Assembly: GCA_025506515.1 (NCBI GenBank)
Contig: CM046442.1
Coordinates: 16,376,187-16,440,186 of the forward strand
DNA: 64,000 nucleotides
Source: Flaveria trinervia
Lineage: Eukaryota; Streptophyta; Magnoliopsida; Asterales; Asteraceae
Reading direction: 5' to 3'
Part shown: one piece after another, positions 45,919 through 56,940 of the stretch
Layout of the letters: each line of letters starts with the position of its first letter
Numbering within the stretch: the first letter of the stretch is position 1
Program-made: the position numbers and the translations under genes
Notes under the pieces: model-generated
Told to the model about the DNA's origin: nothing
The model's database searches: none
The model's input: the letters and a program-made list of their open reading frames with translations, nothing else

Positions 45919-48778
45919 TTAGCAGACCGGGCTGTTTCTCCTGAGAAAAGAGGCTGCAGGCTTCACATAAGTAAATCCTTGAAAGAGGTTTGCAGAAGCA
46001 TCTGGCTGGATGCAGGAGAGTCCAATAGTGGCATATCTGTCCAACGTTTTTCAAAATTTGCAATGCATTGGTTTCCTGCAACTTCGGGCCGAAAACTGGG
46101 CTGGATTTCTCGGGCGTCTAGTTTTTTCCAGTTGATTGGCTTGAACCACTTGTGATGCTTTATTTCATCACTTCCCATTAAACCGTTTCCAAGCCTCTTG
46201 CTTGGATCCTTTTGCAGCAACTACAGAGAAAGGTATCTTGACTTGAGAGATCAAACTATTTATAAGCTAAACCATTTAACTACAAATGATATTAGTGAAA
46301 TAGTTATAAGAAAACAGTATCCTAACCCCTTTCAGAAGGCAGTGTGCTTCGCTTGTCAAAAATGCAGGTAGCTTTAATTTATCCTTCACTATCTTCTTTT
46401 GCACTTTATCTCGGTTACCTCCATGAAATGGTGGCTATTCAAGAAGAAACAACATTTAATAAGAAAACACAGTTGTCAGTGTGATTGAAGTAATTGAACA
46501 AAGAATATTGAGACTTGATGAGGGCAAAACTGAGATTTACTAAAAGACCTTAGCTTAAAAGAACATAAATCAACAGAAAGTTGACAACAGTCATATAATT
46601 TCCCTAAACTAAGTGTCAATAACATTCTAAGGCTAATAATTCAAAAAAAAATTTGTTTGGCTACATAACCAAGATAAACTTGATTAGCATGGGTCAATCC
46701 TACTTCATATCATAATTCATGAATTATAACTGTTGTAGCATATATAGTCTTTGCTGACTTTTCTGGACAGGGTTGACTTAGTCGGGTCTGGTCAGCCCAA
46801 CCACTTTTGCCCAGATTTGAGTTTTCTTAGGTTGTCAGATATGAATGTTATGATCACAAAAGTTAGATTATATCAATAATAATCTTAAATTTTAATCAAA
46901 ACTTTTAAAGAGGTTTTGCACATTAAGAATTCACTTTGGGCTTTGTTGAACACATTAACCCTTTTTCTTTTAGGATAGTCTTTTTGTTTTATCTGTTTGA
47001 CCAGCTAGAAATAAAACTATTATCATTTGTTCACCTGTCCTGTGAGCATCTCAAACAACAAGATCCCAACACTCCACCAATCTGCAGCCTTATCATGTCC
47101 CTTGCCAAGAATAATTTCAGGTGACATGTACTCTACTGTCCCACATAAAGAATTTGATCTTGCATTTTTGTCAAATTCTTTTGCTAGCCCAAAGTCGGTA
47201 AGCAAGGCCTAAAAAAAGGAAAATATGTCATAACTTATGACTAGACATATAATTACGTTATTAGAATATGTTTGTGACATAACATTAAACAAACAAGAGA
47301 GTGCATACATGGCCATCAACATCAAGTAGAATATTTTCAGGCTTAAGATCCCTATGCATTATGCCATTTGCATGAAGGTGAGAAACAGCTGAAACAATCT
47401 CTGCAGTATAAATACGGGCCAGATCCTCTCTGAAAGCATGATCAATGTTAACCAAAATTAGTTTACATCTCCAAAATTTGATGATTCAAAAAATGGATAA
47501 ACTAATAAACAACTCACCGAAACAGTCCATGGTGATAGAGCTGGAAAAAGAGATGTCCTCCATTCACAAAGTCCAAAACAAGGTAAAGTCTATATTTAGT
47601 CTGGAAACACAAATGCAAGAATATGGTTAGAGCTCCCATATATAGATAGGGAAGGAAAACAAAAATCTATGCCTTGTTTTTCCTTGTAGTTTGTTAGTTA
47701 GACTAAAGGGTGTATGCATGTGCATGTTGAAACTGATTATGTGATACTGGATAAACAGAATCCCATAATCAGCTAATGATCAAGTAAACTGGATGTGCTT
47801 TCATAGTCAAGTTGTAATATTGAAACAATCAACTATTTAAGTGTTTGGCAAATTTTGGTTACATTTTGATAGAAGACCAAAAGAACATTCTTATACATTG
47901 TTGAAATGTTGAAACTTGAAATACAACCATTCAACAATGATCATTCTTCCTAATAGTATTATAAACAACAATAAGGAACGAGGCGCACAGCTTCAATGGT
48001 AAAACCATGGGGTATATAAGTAACTTTGAATAGTCAGTTTATGGTTAGCATGAAACTAATAATCCAAAGCTACCCGTTTAATATATGTTACTGTCATAAA
48101 TGACCCGGAAATCATAATCAAAATCATTATATCAAAACACTAGAAACTGATTGATAAAAAAATGGATGGTTTAGAATAACTACCTGGAAAGAATATCTGA
48201 GTTGGACTATGAAAGGATGATCAATCTTTGTCAAGATATCCCTCTCAGCTTTCATATATTCAGCATGGTTTTTCTCCACAATCTTATCTTTCCTCACAAC
48301 CTTCATTGCATATATTTCCAAAGTATCTCTCTTTCTAACTTGATATACTTTCCCAAACGCCCCTGGCCCACAACTTTCAAAACCTCAAAATCTTCAAGCC
48401 CAACACTCTGCACCTTCACACACTTGTCCCCATCCTTCTCACAACTTTCCTCAACTCCTACAACTGCCACATCATTAAAATCCTCTAGTTCCTCAGTTTC
48501 ACATATGGTTAGCTTCTTTAGATTTAGCAAGTGGCTAACGCGTGGCGTGGGACCCACTAAAGAATGTGATCGGTTGCAGATGACCACGGGGTCATCAAAT
48601 ATAGTTTCATTTGAAATTTCAGAATTCCCTGAGCTGGTAGAGGACCAAATGTATCAGAAAAATCGAGTTCAATATTATCTGATGTGGCATCAGGAGGATT
48701 CAAAGGGAAGTTTAAATAGTTCTTGGGTGACTTGCAGGTTTTGTCTTCCATTAAAGCGGTTAATTGTGAGTAAACCAT
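45919..48778 (-). CDS. S6K: S6K-type serine/threonine protein kinase (AGC family), six coding exons
   Basis: Ribosomal protein S6 kinase, a target of TOR and PDK1 in growth control. Coding exons (minus strand): 48,778-48,184; 47,600-47,518; 47,429-47,309; 47,208-47,035; 46,434-46,327; 46,220-45,919. Landmarks: the N-terminal LDFSDTFGPLP motif and RSHSLVGP; the P-loop VVGQG; the catalytic Lys in YAMKVVRKD; HRDLKPENILL; LTDFGLAKEF; the T-loop SNSLCGTVEYMSPE; DWWSVGILLFEMLTG; the AGC tail; and the hydrophobic motif FQGFTYVKP with its TOR-type Thr. Junctions are all GT-AG and phase-consistent. Three one-base gaps must be filled (about 48,622-48,632; 48,360-48,363; 46,004-46,005), each in or beside a homopolymer run. 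The product is then 461 residues, close to the Arabidopsis S6Ks. Start M-V-Y-S at 48,778 is chosen by similarity of M-V-S-S starts. Confidence 0.9.
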
Positions 48779-49980
48779 GATGGAAGATATCAAATTGGTT
48801 CTGTATCAATTACTTGCCAACAGAAGTGTATTACTATGGATGGAAAGACACTAAGATTCGAGCTGATGAAAGACTTCTGCCAATAGCCTTAATTAGAAGA
48901 AAGTTTAAGTAAACAATTGGATTCTTGAAGAAACTTGGGAAAACACAAACAAAGGTTGAGTAAGTTGAGTTGTTCTTGTTTCCCGAGATACAGGAAACGT
49001 TGGATGCCACGCTGGTTCTTGAATTCATGAAGATCTCTCGTCAGTTCTGTTTACATGAAAGAAGATCAGTAAGTCCAAATCAGTAATTATCTTTAATCAT
49101 GTAATCACTCAATTAATTTCGCATTTTCATTCTTTGGATTCTATATCATAGATTACTTCACATGTGACCCAAAGAATGGAAAACACTTTAAACAGGTATT
49201 GATACATACTGAAGTCCTATAAAAAACATTTAGATCAAAATACTCAATACCACAAAAGGGTCCACCTTTGATTTGACAAATTCATAACTTTTACTGTTTC
49301 ATTAATATTTTATGTTACTACTCACAATTTATTCAGCATGTTACTAACAAGAAATTTAGAACACCTCATATCATAATAAACAGACAATTGACCCAAGCAA
49401 ACACAACATTAATTTCATGTTTTTAAGACCATAAGAAACGAAAGCCTACCACTTATAAAATTAAAAGTAACTTTGTTTTTAGCAAGAGATCCAATTTGAC
49501 TTTCCTGGTCACGACAATTTAACAAATCAACACTAGTATGAATCTATTCCCTCAAAGAAACACATATGTTGCAGTCGAATAGTATTTTCTAACGACCATA
49601 CAACATCTACCCTAAAATCATACAATCTTTCGATCCCAATAGTCATAACAATGACCCAATTAAAATCCACGAGATCTCAGATCTCACAGCAAAAACGGTT
49701 CAATTATCACAAGATTCATCACGGGAAACCAAAATTCCCAATTCTTTAGAACAACCCATCACTAGATTCTGTTTTTACCAAACGACGAAACCAACAGATC
49801 GTAATGTACCAAATAAACGCAATCAATAACAGAATTCAGCGTATAAACATCAGATCGTAATGTAATGAAGACCCAACATATACAATTAACAAAAACAGAT
49901 CGAAGAAGATGAAGAATTGGGTACCTTTGATGTGCTTCAGAAGATGGTGTTTGAGAGGGTGAAATTTAGGGGAAGATGTT
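48779..49980 (-). other. 5' leader of S6K with one intron and an upstream ORF
   Basis: A first non-coding exon (about 49,980-49,925) ends AAAG|GTACC. The acceptor is ACAG at about 49,047, giving an 878-bp leader intron (49,924-49,047), common in plant regulatory genes. The second leader part (49,046-48,779) holds an upstream ORF of 64 codons (ATG 49,028, stop at 48,834-48,836). Transcription start and exon ends are inferred from splice signals only. Confidence 0.55.
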
Positions 49981-50058
49981 ATTAAAGATGTTGAAAATCG
50001 AAACTTTCGGCCGCCACTTGTTATGGACGATAATAGTTTCGATGTATGTGTTCTATGC

Positions 50059-50097
50059 CACGTGTTGGTTTTTGATTGGCTGGATTTCTAAACCAAT
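50059..50097 (-). promoter_or_regulatory. G-box and paired CCAAT boxes upstream of S6K
   Basis: A CACGTG G-box (50,059-50,064) and CCAAT in both orientations (50,075-50,079 minus, 50,093-50,097 plus) lie about 80-120 bp upstream of the inferred S6K start site. Confidence 0.45.
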
Positions 50098-50169
50098 CAA
50101 ATCCTTTTTATTCGGGATTAGGGTAGCTCCTCACACCAATATTGACGCGTTTTTTGATCCATTATAATT

Positions 50170-50877
50170 CATTCATGAAATAATTATTATTTAATATATA
50201 TTTATAAAATAATATACATACTATTGTATTTTTATATATGTATACGGTAAGACTCGTTGAGGCTGGCGAGCCTGATCATGTTGGATATATAACGCTTGCT
50301 TTGTACCTTTTTAATCTCGATTTGATTTGAGTTTTAATCAATCAAGTTTAAATAGGTCGAGTCTTTTCATTTAAACCTATTAATATAAGCTACAGTGTAC
50401 ATGTTTTACAGGATTATATTTGTTATTTTAGATAATTCGTGGATTTCATTAGAGATTGTCTCTTCTTTGTTTTACATATTTAGTGTGAGTGTTTTACGTA
50501 TACTGTGTTCACACCAATCACATCAACTAATATTATACACTTGAATATTAGGGTGTTACTTTTCCTGAGTTATATAGATGTTAGCTTTTTGCTATAAAGT
50601 ATTGGTAAATTAAAAAATAAATGAGTGTGTAGTTAGTTGTTAAAAAAATGTATAACACTTTCAATAATAAAGGTCAAAAATAAAAGAAAGATGAAAATAT
50701 TCAAAGTGAATAAAAGTAATGATTTTTAAAACCATGTTTTAAATCTTTAAACATATTGTCAAGTGATAACTAGTAACTAAAACTAGCCACAAACTTGTAT
50801 TTCGTGCTTATAACCATCCAAAGATGTGGAAGTTGGATCTAAAGGAATATTCTCTCTTACAAATTTTTTTATGCTAA
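50170..50877. other. Intergenic, nothing recognised
   Basis: AT-rich, no coding frame with a recognisable motif. Confidence 0.5.
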
Positions 50878-51163
50878 AAGCATTTACATTGTAATCCTTA
50901 AAATTATATGAGTGTGGCTTTTATATAATAGGAAAGGTTTTAGTGATTGTAAGTGAAACAAATAGAAAATGTTATCGTTCTTTGAGGAATCAATGTTCAA
51001 TCCCTATAAAAAAGTTTATATTTTTAAAATGGTTGTGAGTGCAAGAGAGAGAAAAAAATAATGATAAATGTATAAGAAATTATTTAATTAAAATGAGAGT
51101 GAAAAAATAGTAATTTTTAGTGTAATTATATAAATAAATATGAAGAATCCACTGTGAATGCTC
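50878..51163. mobile_element. Harbinger/Tourist-like MITE
   Basis: 286 bp with inverted ends (AAGCATTTACATTG and its diverged inverse ACTGTGAATGCTC), flanked by TAA on both sides. The termini match the MITE at 15,589. Confidence 0.65.
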
Positions 51164-51166
51164 TAA

Positions 51167-51571
51167 CTAATCATACATACAATATTAACAACAAAACAAC
51201 ATAACACGGGTACATGCAACGGCTGACTAATGGGAATAGAAGTTGGAAGGCATACTTAATTATGTGTAATCATGATGGTGTTTATAAACCGGTTATAGAT
51301 AGAAGTTGAGCAACCCGCACCAAAAAGACCAACTGTCTGTTTGAATTGGTAGCGAATATAGAAAAGAGAATGATTCCTGGGCATAAGTGTGAAACACGAT
51401 GAATATACAATTCACCCGCAAGATGTATAGAGGGACATTTATTCGCAGGCCGATTGTCAGACAATAAAATCCAATGGTGGCGAACTTGACAAGGAAGCAT
51501 ACGGCGCCACAAAATATTCTTGAATATAAAGGAAACGAATGAATATAATGTATATACAATCACGTAGTAAA
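51167..51571. other. Intergenic, nothing recognised
   Basis: Two overlapping minus-strand open frames at about 51,282-51,599 have no recognisable domain, and one extends into a MITE. They are probably fortuitous. Confidence 0.4.
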
Positions 51572-52001
51572 TAGTGTTGCAAGAATCGGGATTAATCACC
51601 GATTAATCAGAAATCGGACCTTCAACTTGTAATTTTTTTGTTAATTGGCTAATTAATCGTTAGGCGGTCAACATAGGTCAAAATCGGACCTAGGCAGTCT
51701 TAATCGGCCAAAAATTTGTGATTCTGGTGAAATTCCAGTATGGTTCCAACAAAATTCCAGTGACTTTCCAGCAAACTTCAAATAATCCGGCCAAAAATTG
51801 TAAAATTTTGGCTTATACTTAAAAATTCCGATCAAATATGTGTATTTATGTATAAAACTGAACTTTTTTTTTATATTTATATATGAAAATGTGTGTATTT
51901 ATATATAAAACTGAAAATTATATATAAAATTCTCAAATCCTAGTAATCGCTAGTCGGTACCCCCACAGCTCGACTGACGCCTAGCCATTTTTATAACAAC
52001 G
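51572..52001. mobile_element. hAT-type MITE
   Basis: 430 bp flanked by the 8-bp duplication GTAGTAAA (51,564-51,571 and 52,002-52,009). Ends TAGTGTTGCAAGAAT and the inverse of CGTTGTTATAAAAAT are imperfect inverted repeats of the hAT kind. The interior repeats ATCGG/GATTAATC words. Non-coding. Confidence 0.75.
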
Positions 52002-52009
52002 GTAGTAAA

Positions 52010-52673
52010 TCTTATAAATTATGAAAAGAATGTATCTGCGCTTAAAACCATATATGATCACGTAGTAAAGTTCGAAAGAAAAGTCATGAAGGAAACGTTC
52101 AACTCAAGTTTGTATGTTTGATTTACATGATAAGGGAATTTGCTTCTAAAAAGCGTGTCAATAGATTTTTAAAAAAGTTAGAAGCATTAGTTTTCATTCA
52201 AAGTTATTGAATTTCCACGTGTATTGATGTAAAGAGAGACATCTAAACTTAGTCAAGAAGAAAACCAATGATGAGACATAATAAAATAAAACGAGTTAAG
52301 TTTTCAAATTTAATCAACTTTTCATCAATTATCTACTAACTTTAGCCAAATCAAAGTTTCACAAAATCCAACAACAATGAGTTTCTTCTTGGATTATATG
52401 TAAGGTTTATAAAAGTCATATTAGATCTCGGTGCGTTATATTTGGTTTTAGTAATGGGTTTTATTTTGTTGTAGTTAGTCCTTATTGGCTTCATTACACT
52501 ATATTGATTATAGTGGTCAATTTTGTTGTAATTGATCTATGCTATCATTTATTTTTGTTTCTCTAATTTATTCACTACCACCTGTACGTTCTTAAACACA
52601 TAACGAACAAAAGTCTCAATACATGCATATCAATAAATCATTATCTAAACTTTCTAATTTGTATAATATATAT

Positions 52674-52766
<93 letters not shown>
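52010..52766. other. Intergenic ending in a (TA)n microsatellite
   Basis: No gene. A TA dinucleotide tract of about 100 bp occupies 52,665-52,766 and abuts the Helitron start. Confidence 0.6.
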
Positions 52767-52769
<3 letters not shown>

Positions 52770-53324
52770 TACTTCTTACTACTCTAATAAAAGGGTAATT
52801 GGGGTGCCAAGTGTCAGCATCACCATCATTCTCATCAAAATTTTTCCGTCTCTCTCTCCTATTAAATAATTACCTTAATTACTAATTATATAATTTTAAT
52901 ACATTTTATTATATATAATAAAGATATAAAGAAATCTATTTATTAAGATTATTTCTAAATAAATTGATATTTTTAATAAGTCAATTTTTTAAAACAAAAG
53001 TTAATATAATTTGGGTCATATCTATTATTTATAGTTTAAAAAATTAACAAAAATCTATTATTTTTTTAAAACAAAAATTATTTATAGTTGTAATAAGAAA
53101 ATTTTTAAAAATGACATTATTATACGGTTTATTTTAGAATAAAATATTTATTTTTTAAATTAATTTTAAAAAGTTGATATCATTATTTATTATTTATAGT
53201 CACTTTTGATACGTAATTTCAGTCATATCATATTTTAAAATATAATTTTATAATTAATATATATATATATTATATCAATATTTACTTATTCAACCCGTGT
53301 AATGCACGTGTTTACTAAAGCTAG
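52767..53324 (+). mobile_element. Non-autonomous Helitron
   Basis: 558 bp: A|TCTTACTTCTTACTAC start; 3' hairpin CCCGTGTAATGCACGTG at 53,294-53,310; then CTAG (53,321-53,324) followed by T. Its start region shares CTCTCTCCTATTAA-like words with the Helitron at 41,826. Confidence 0.75.
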
Positions 53325-53329
53325 TATAC

Positions 53330-53374
<45 letters not shown>

Positions 53375-53398
53375 ATATAATATATATATATATATATA

Positions 53399-54242
53399 CT
53401 AGGTTAGTATCCCGTGTATTACACGGGTTGAATAAATAAAATAATAAATAATTAGTAATAAAAATTTATAACTATATACAATGTTTGAAGATAAAATATG
53501 ATTATAATTGCATATGAATAGTTATTTTAAGTAAATAACAATAAATTTAGGTTATAGATAGATAGATAATAGATAAATAGATAGTCTAGAAACTCATTTA
53601 TTAAACAGATATAATTAGTAATAAACATAAAAAGTTAATTGCAAATGATATTTTAATATAAGATATGTATAAAATTATATATACGTACTTGTTCAAGAGA
53701 TAAAACAATCATACTATTTTTAACTCTCTTATCTAAATACTTTCATTTTTAAATATTTGTTTTAATATTTTCTTATAAAAATTATTGTTTATAAAAATGT
53801 GTTTATTAAAAACTCAAGTTTCTAATATTCTGTTTGTTTTAATAAACTGCTTTTAGAAAAAAAAAAGAATTTTAAAATTGTTAAAAAGATATAATTATTT
53901 AAAAAATATTGATTTAAAATACTTTGTTAGGTTCAATATTTTAGAAAAGATATGAATTTTAATTTTCTTAATAAGATTATTTTTAAAAACATAGTTTGAT
54001 TTTAAAAAATGTAGATGTGAGAGAATAATGTATCAATTAACCAAACTAATTTTTATGAAGAGAGGGAAATTGTTTGAGTGTTTAAATTACTTTAATAACC
54101 TTTTGGAGGGAAAATAAAGTTAGAATGTTTAAAAGAATTACAAATGTCAAAAATGTGGTTTATGAAAATGACAAATGTCAAAAAAGTGGTTTAAAAAGAT
54201 GACAAGTAGCAAAAAAAATATTACTTGATTAGTATTTATAGA
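53399..54242 (-). mobile_element. Non-autonomous Helitron
   Basis: 844 bp on the minus strand. Starts A|TCTATAAATACTAATC at 54,242 and ends with the perfect hairpin CCCGTGTAATACACGGG (53,427-53,411) and CTAG|T at 53,399. Lies tail to tail with the Helitron at 52,767-53,324, separated by 74 bp of TA repeats. A copy of its 3' end is at 56,772. Confidence 0.75.
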
Positions 54243-55121
54243 TTATAAATATATATATATAACAAAATATATAAGCCTATTGTACTTTGTACACATTTCC
54301 ATACACGTGACTAAATTATATTAAAATTTTAATATGTCTCTTCATTATTAAAAAAACAACGGTTATAGTCAAGCTACTAACATTAACACCAGCCTCTGAG
54401 ACATCTACAATCCAACTGAAAATACAACCATCAATCCTACAAAAGCCTTCTAAATCACCATGTAACATATATGAACCTCTATTGATAACTAATCATATGT
54501 TTTATCTCACCCGATTACTACCTTATAATCATTCATGAAATTTTGATAACTTCACATGTGCTCAAGTTCATTGTAATAGGTCTTTTAATGGATTTTGTCT
54601 ACTTTATTCTATTTAAAAATAACTCTCAATACTTTAAATCCTTAACAGTAGCAAGATCCATCTATCACACCTCGATCGAGGGCCTAGGCGGAAGAACTTA
54701 TATCAACCAAACCTAGCGGGAAATACTACTAATCCATTCACTAATATATATTGTTCCGTCCCGATTATGATTACAAGTCTTAAAAGGAAGAAAATAATAA
54801 CATAAATTACCCAATACATGAATATATGACACAAGATAAACCTATATCATTCAATAAAAGATAATGTACTAGAAGATCGTTTAGTGGAAGATCATCTCAA
54901 AGGTCTGTATAGAGGTTTCTTCAAATAGTACTATCCATATATATCGTGGCTCCCATTAAAGTTAATGATTGTGCTAATATCGGGGATTGTTTATTGTGAC
55001 ACCCTACACATATCCCGCACTGGTCGTGGACAGAAGAGATTGCTGGTTCATAAGGAATGTCTGGCCTCTAACATCAACAATGCGAATAACTAAAAAAAGC
55101 ATTTAGTATAAGAACATTTGG
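54243..55121. other. Intergenic, possible LTR fragment
   Basis: No gene. A stretch from about 54,665 (TCACACCTCGATCGAGG) looks like the start of a gypsy LTR but has no partner. Unassigned. Confidence 0.3.
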
Positions 55122-56771
55122 TGTGACAACAACTTGGATGATAAATTTTATTCGTTTCAATATGTATTTTGTTAAATTGTAATGTATAATTTTTGACTGG
55201 TTAAAGTTTGTAATGATTTGCTTCAAAGTTGCATTAAGCAAAATCAAACGCGTAATCAAGTGAAATTAGCTTTCCTCCCTATAAATAGCATGTGTTGTGC
55301 TCATTGTAAGTTATGAACAAGAAGGAAAGGTAGTAGTGTGTGTAACCTTTGTACAACCTTGTTATTAATTGAATGAAGATTAACGTTTGAGTTACATGTT
55401 GTGTTGATGATGATATTGATTGTATGTTAATTTTCTTCACAAAGATGAGACACCGAGCACGAATTCCACATGTTGTTTGGTTGGTTTAAGTCAAACGTGA
55501 AATCTGAGACTTTAATCGGAATCTACAAGTGGTATCAAAGTATATGCTCATGATTTGAGGAGTTTTTGTCCATTCGAGTTATAGATCATATTGATTTTGC
55601 ATCCTTTTTCTAAATGTTTTTGCTTTCTCACTACTAGCCTCCTATTTGGATCCTTTTTTTAGAGATTCCATGGATGAAATTTGAATTTGTTCGGATCAAC
55701 ATAATCCTCTTGTGTTCCCAAACAATCTTATCATTGGAATTTATCGAATTTGAAAAAATAAGAAAGACATGGTGATCTGAAAGAAGAAAAGTTCGTGTTC
55801 GTACTCTTAGGTTTTAATGTTTTATAGAGTTTGTTGAAGGTGTGATTTTGGTGAAGGAGAAGCAAAGTTAGTGATCGGACATTTCAAGACATTAGCTTTG
55901 AGCCTTTGAGGTGAGAGTACAATATTTTGGTTTGCTAGTCAATATCGCTTGTAGGAGTCGGGCGAGATTAGCATCAATTCACTTGTGTGTTAGCTTTACT
56001 TTTAGAGAAATAAGCTATATTAGCTATTGCTTTTCTCAGGAATTCCAAGTTTGATCAAAATGATGAATTCAACAAATTTATCAACTGTGTTGAACTATGC
56101 TAAAGAGATTAGTACGCCAACTAAGCCACTAAAGCTTATGTCACTCTCTAATATTCAAATTAGAAAGGGCGGTTTTAATCACATGTACATATGTGGATAC
56201 TAGTATGTGAATTTTTATTATTGGAGGATACAAATATCCAACTACATGTCTTTGTGGGGAGATCTGATACGCCAAAGCTAATAGATCGCTCACTGATGAA
56301 AAAAAACATATAATAGGGAGAGGAAAACTTTTAAAGTTCTCACCATGGCGTTATTGAACGAAGTATTTCATAACTTCAAAAGTTTTAAAACCTCAACGGA
56401 TTTATGGGAGGCATTGCAGAAGCATTGTGAAAGGAATGCTGACTTGAAAAAGAAAAAAATATTTTTGCTGAAGAAGCAAGTTTTTTTTTTTTTTTAATTT
56501 CAAGTATATGGAAAATGAAACTGTTTATGAGATCATTACTAGATATTCATGTTTATTGAGTGAGTTGGTGGAGTATTGGGTTATGCATAATAATGAAAGA
56601 TTCTTGGACGCTCTCCTAATGAAGTTTGAAGTCTATACGACTTTGATTACATATCATGATGATTTTGGTGAAATGTCGGTGGAATATGTCATTGCTAACA
56701 TTTAAGCATATGATATATGCATGTGTGTATGAATACATGTATAATATATACGTATATATATATATTTTACA
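55122..56771 (+). mobile_element. Ty1/copia remnant: 5' LTR, primer site and gag fragment
   Basis: A putative LTR 55,122-55,527 (TGTGACAACAAC...ATCTACA, TATA-like CTATAAATAG at about 55,280) is followed by TGGTATCAAAG at 55,530, a one-off version of the initiator-tRNA primer site. Then comes a copia gag (about 56,060-56,705: MMNSTNLSTVLNYA; LTMALLNEVFHNF; STDLWEALQKHCE; ENETVYEIITRYSCLLSEL) of the UBN2 type, with stops and shifts. No pol follows; the rest is lost. Confidence 0.7.
56060..56705 (+). pseudogene. copia gag (UBN2-type) fragment
   Basis: The order of motifs matches the first two thirds of a copia gag capsid region, with a poly-T run (about 56,478-56,495) and several stops. The zinc knuckle and everything downstream are missing. 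Confidence 0.65.
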
Positions 56772-56940
56772 CTATGTTAGTAACTCGTGTATTACACGAG
56801 TTGAATAAATAAAATAATAAATAATTATTAATAAAAATTTATGAATTATAAAACCATGTTTGAAGATAAAATATAATTATAATTGCATATGAATAGCTAT
56901 TTTAAATAAATAAACAATAGATAAGTTATAGATAGATAGA
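56772..56940 (-). mobile_element. Helitron 3' fragment cut by an LTR insertion
   Basis: 169 bp closely matching 53,400-53,570, including the 3' hairpin, here CTCGTGTAATACACGAG. The terminal CTAG is mutated. The rest was separated by the LTR element inserted at 56,941. Confidence 0.8.

Noticed and set aside
51282..51599. Two overlapping minus-strand frames of 88-105 codons
   Set aside because: No domain, no splice context, and one runs into a MITE whose insertion defines its end.
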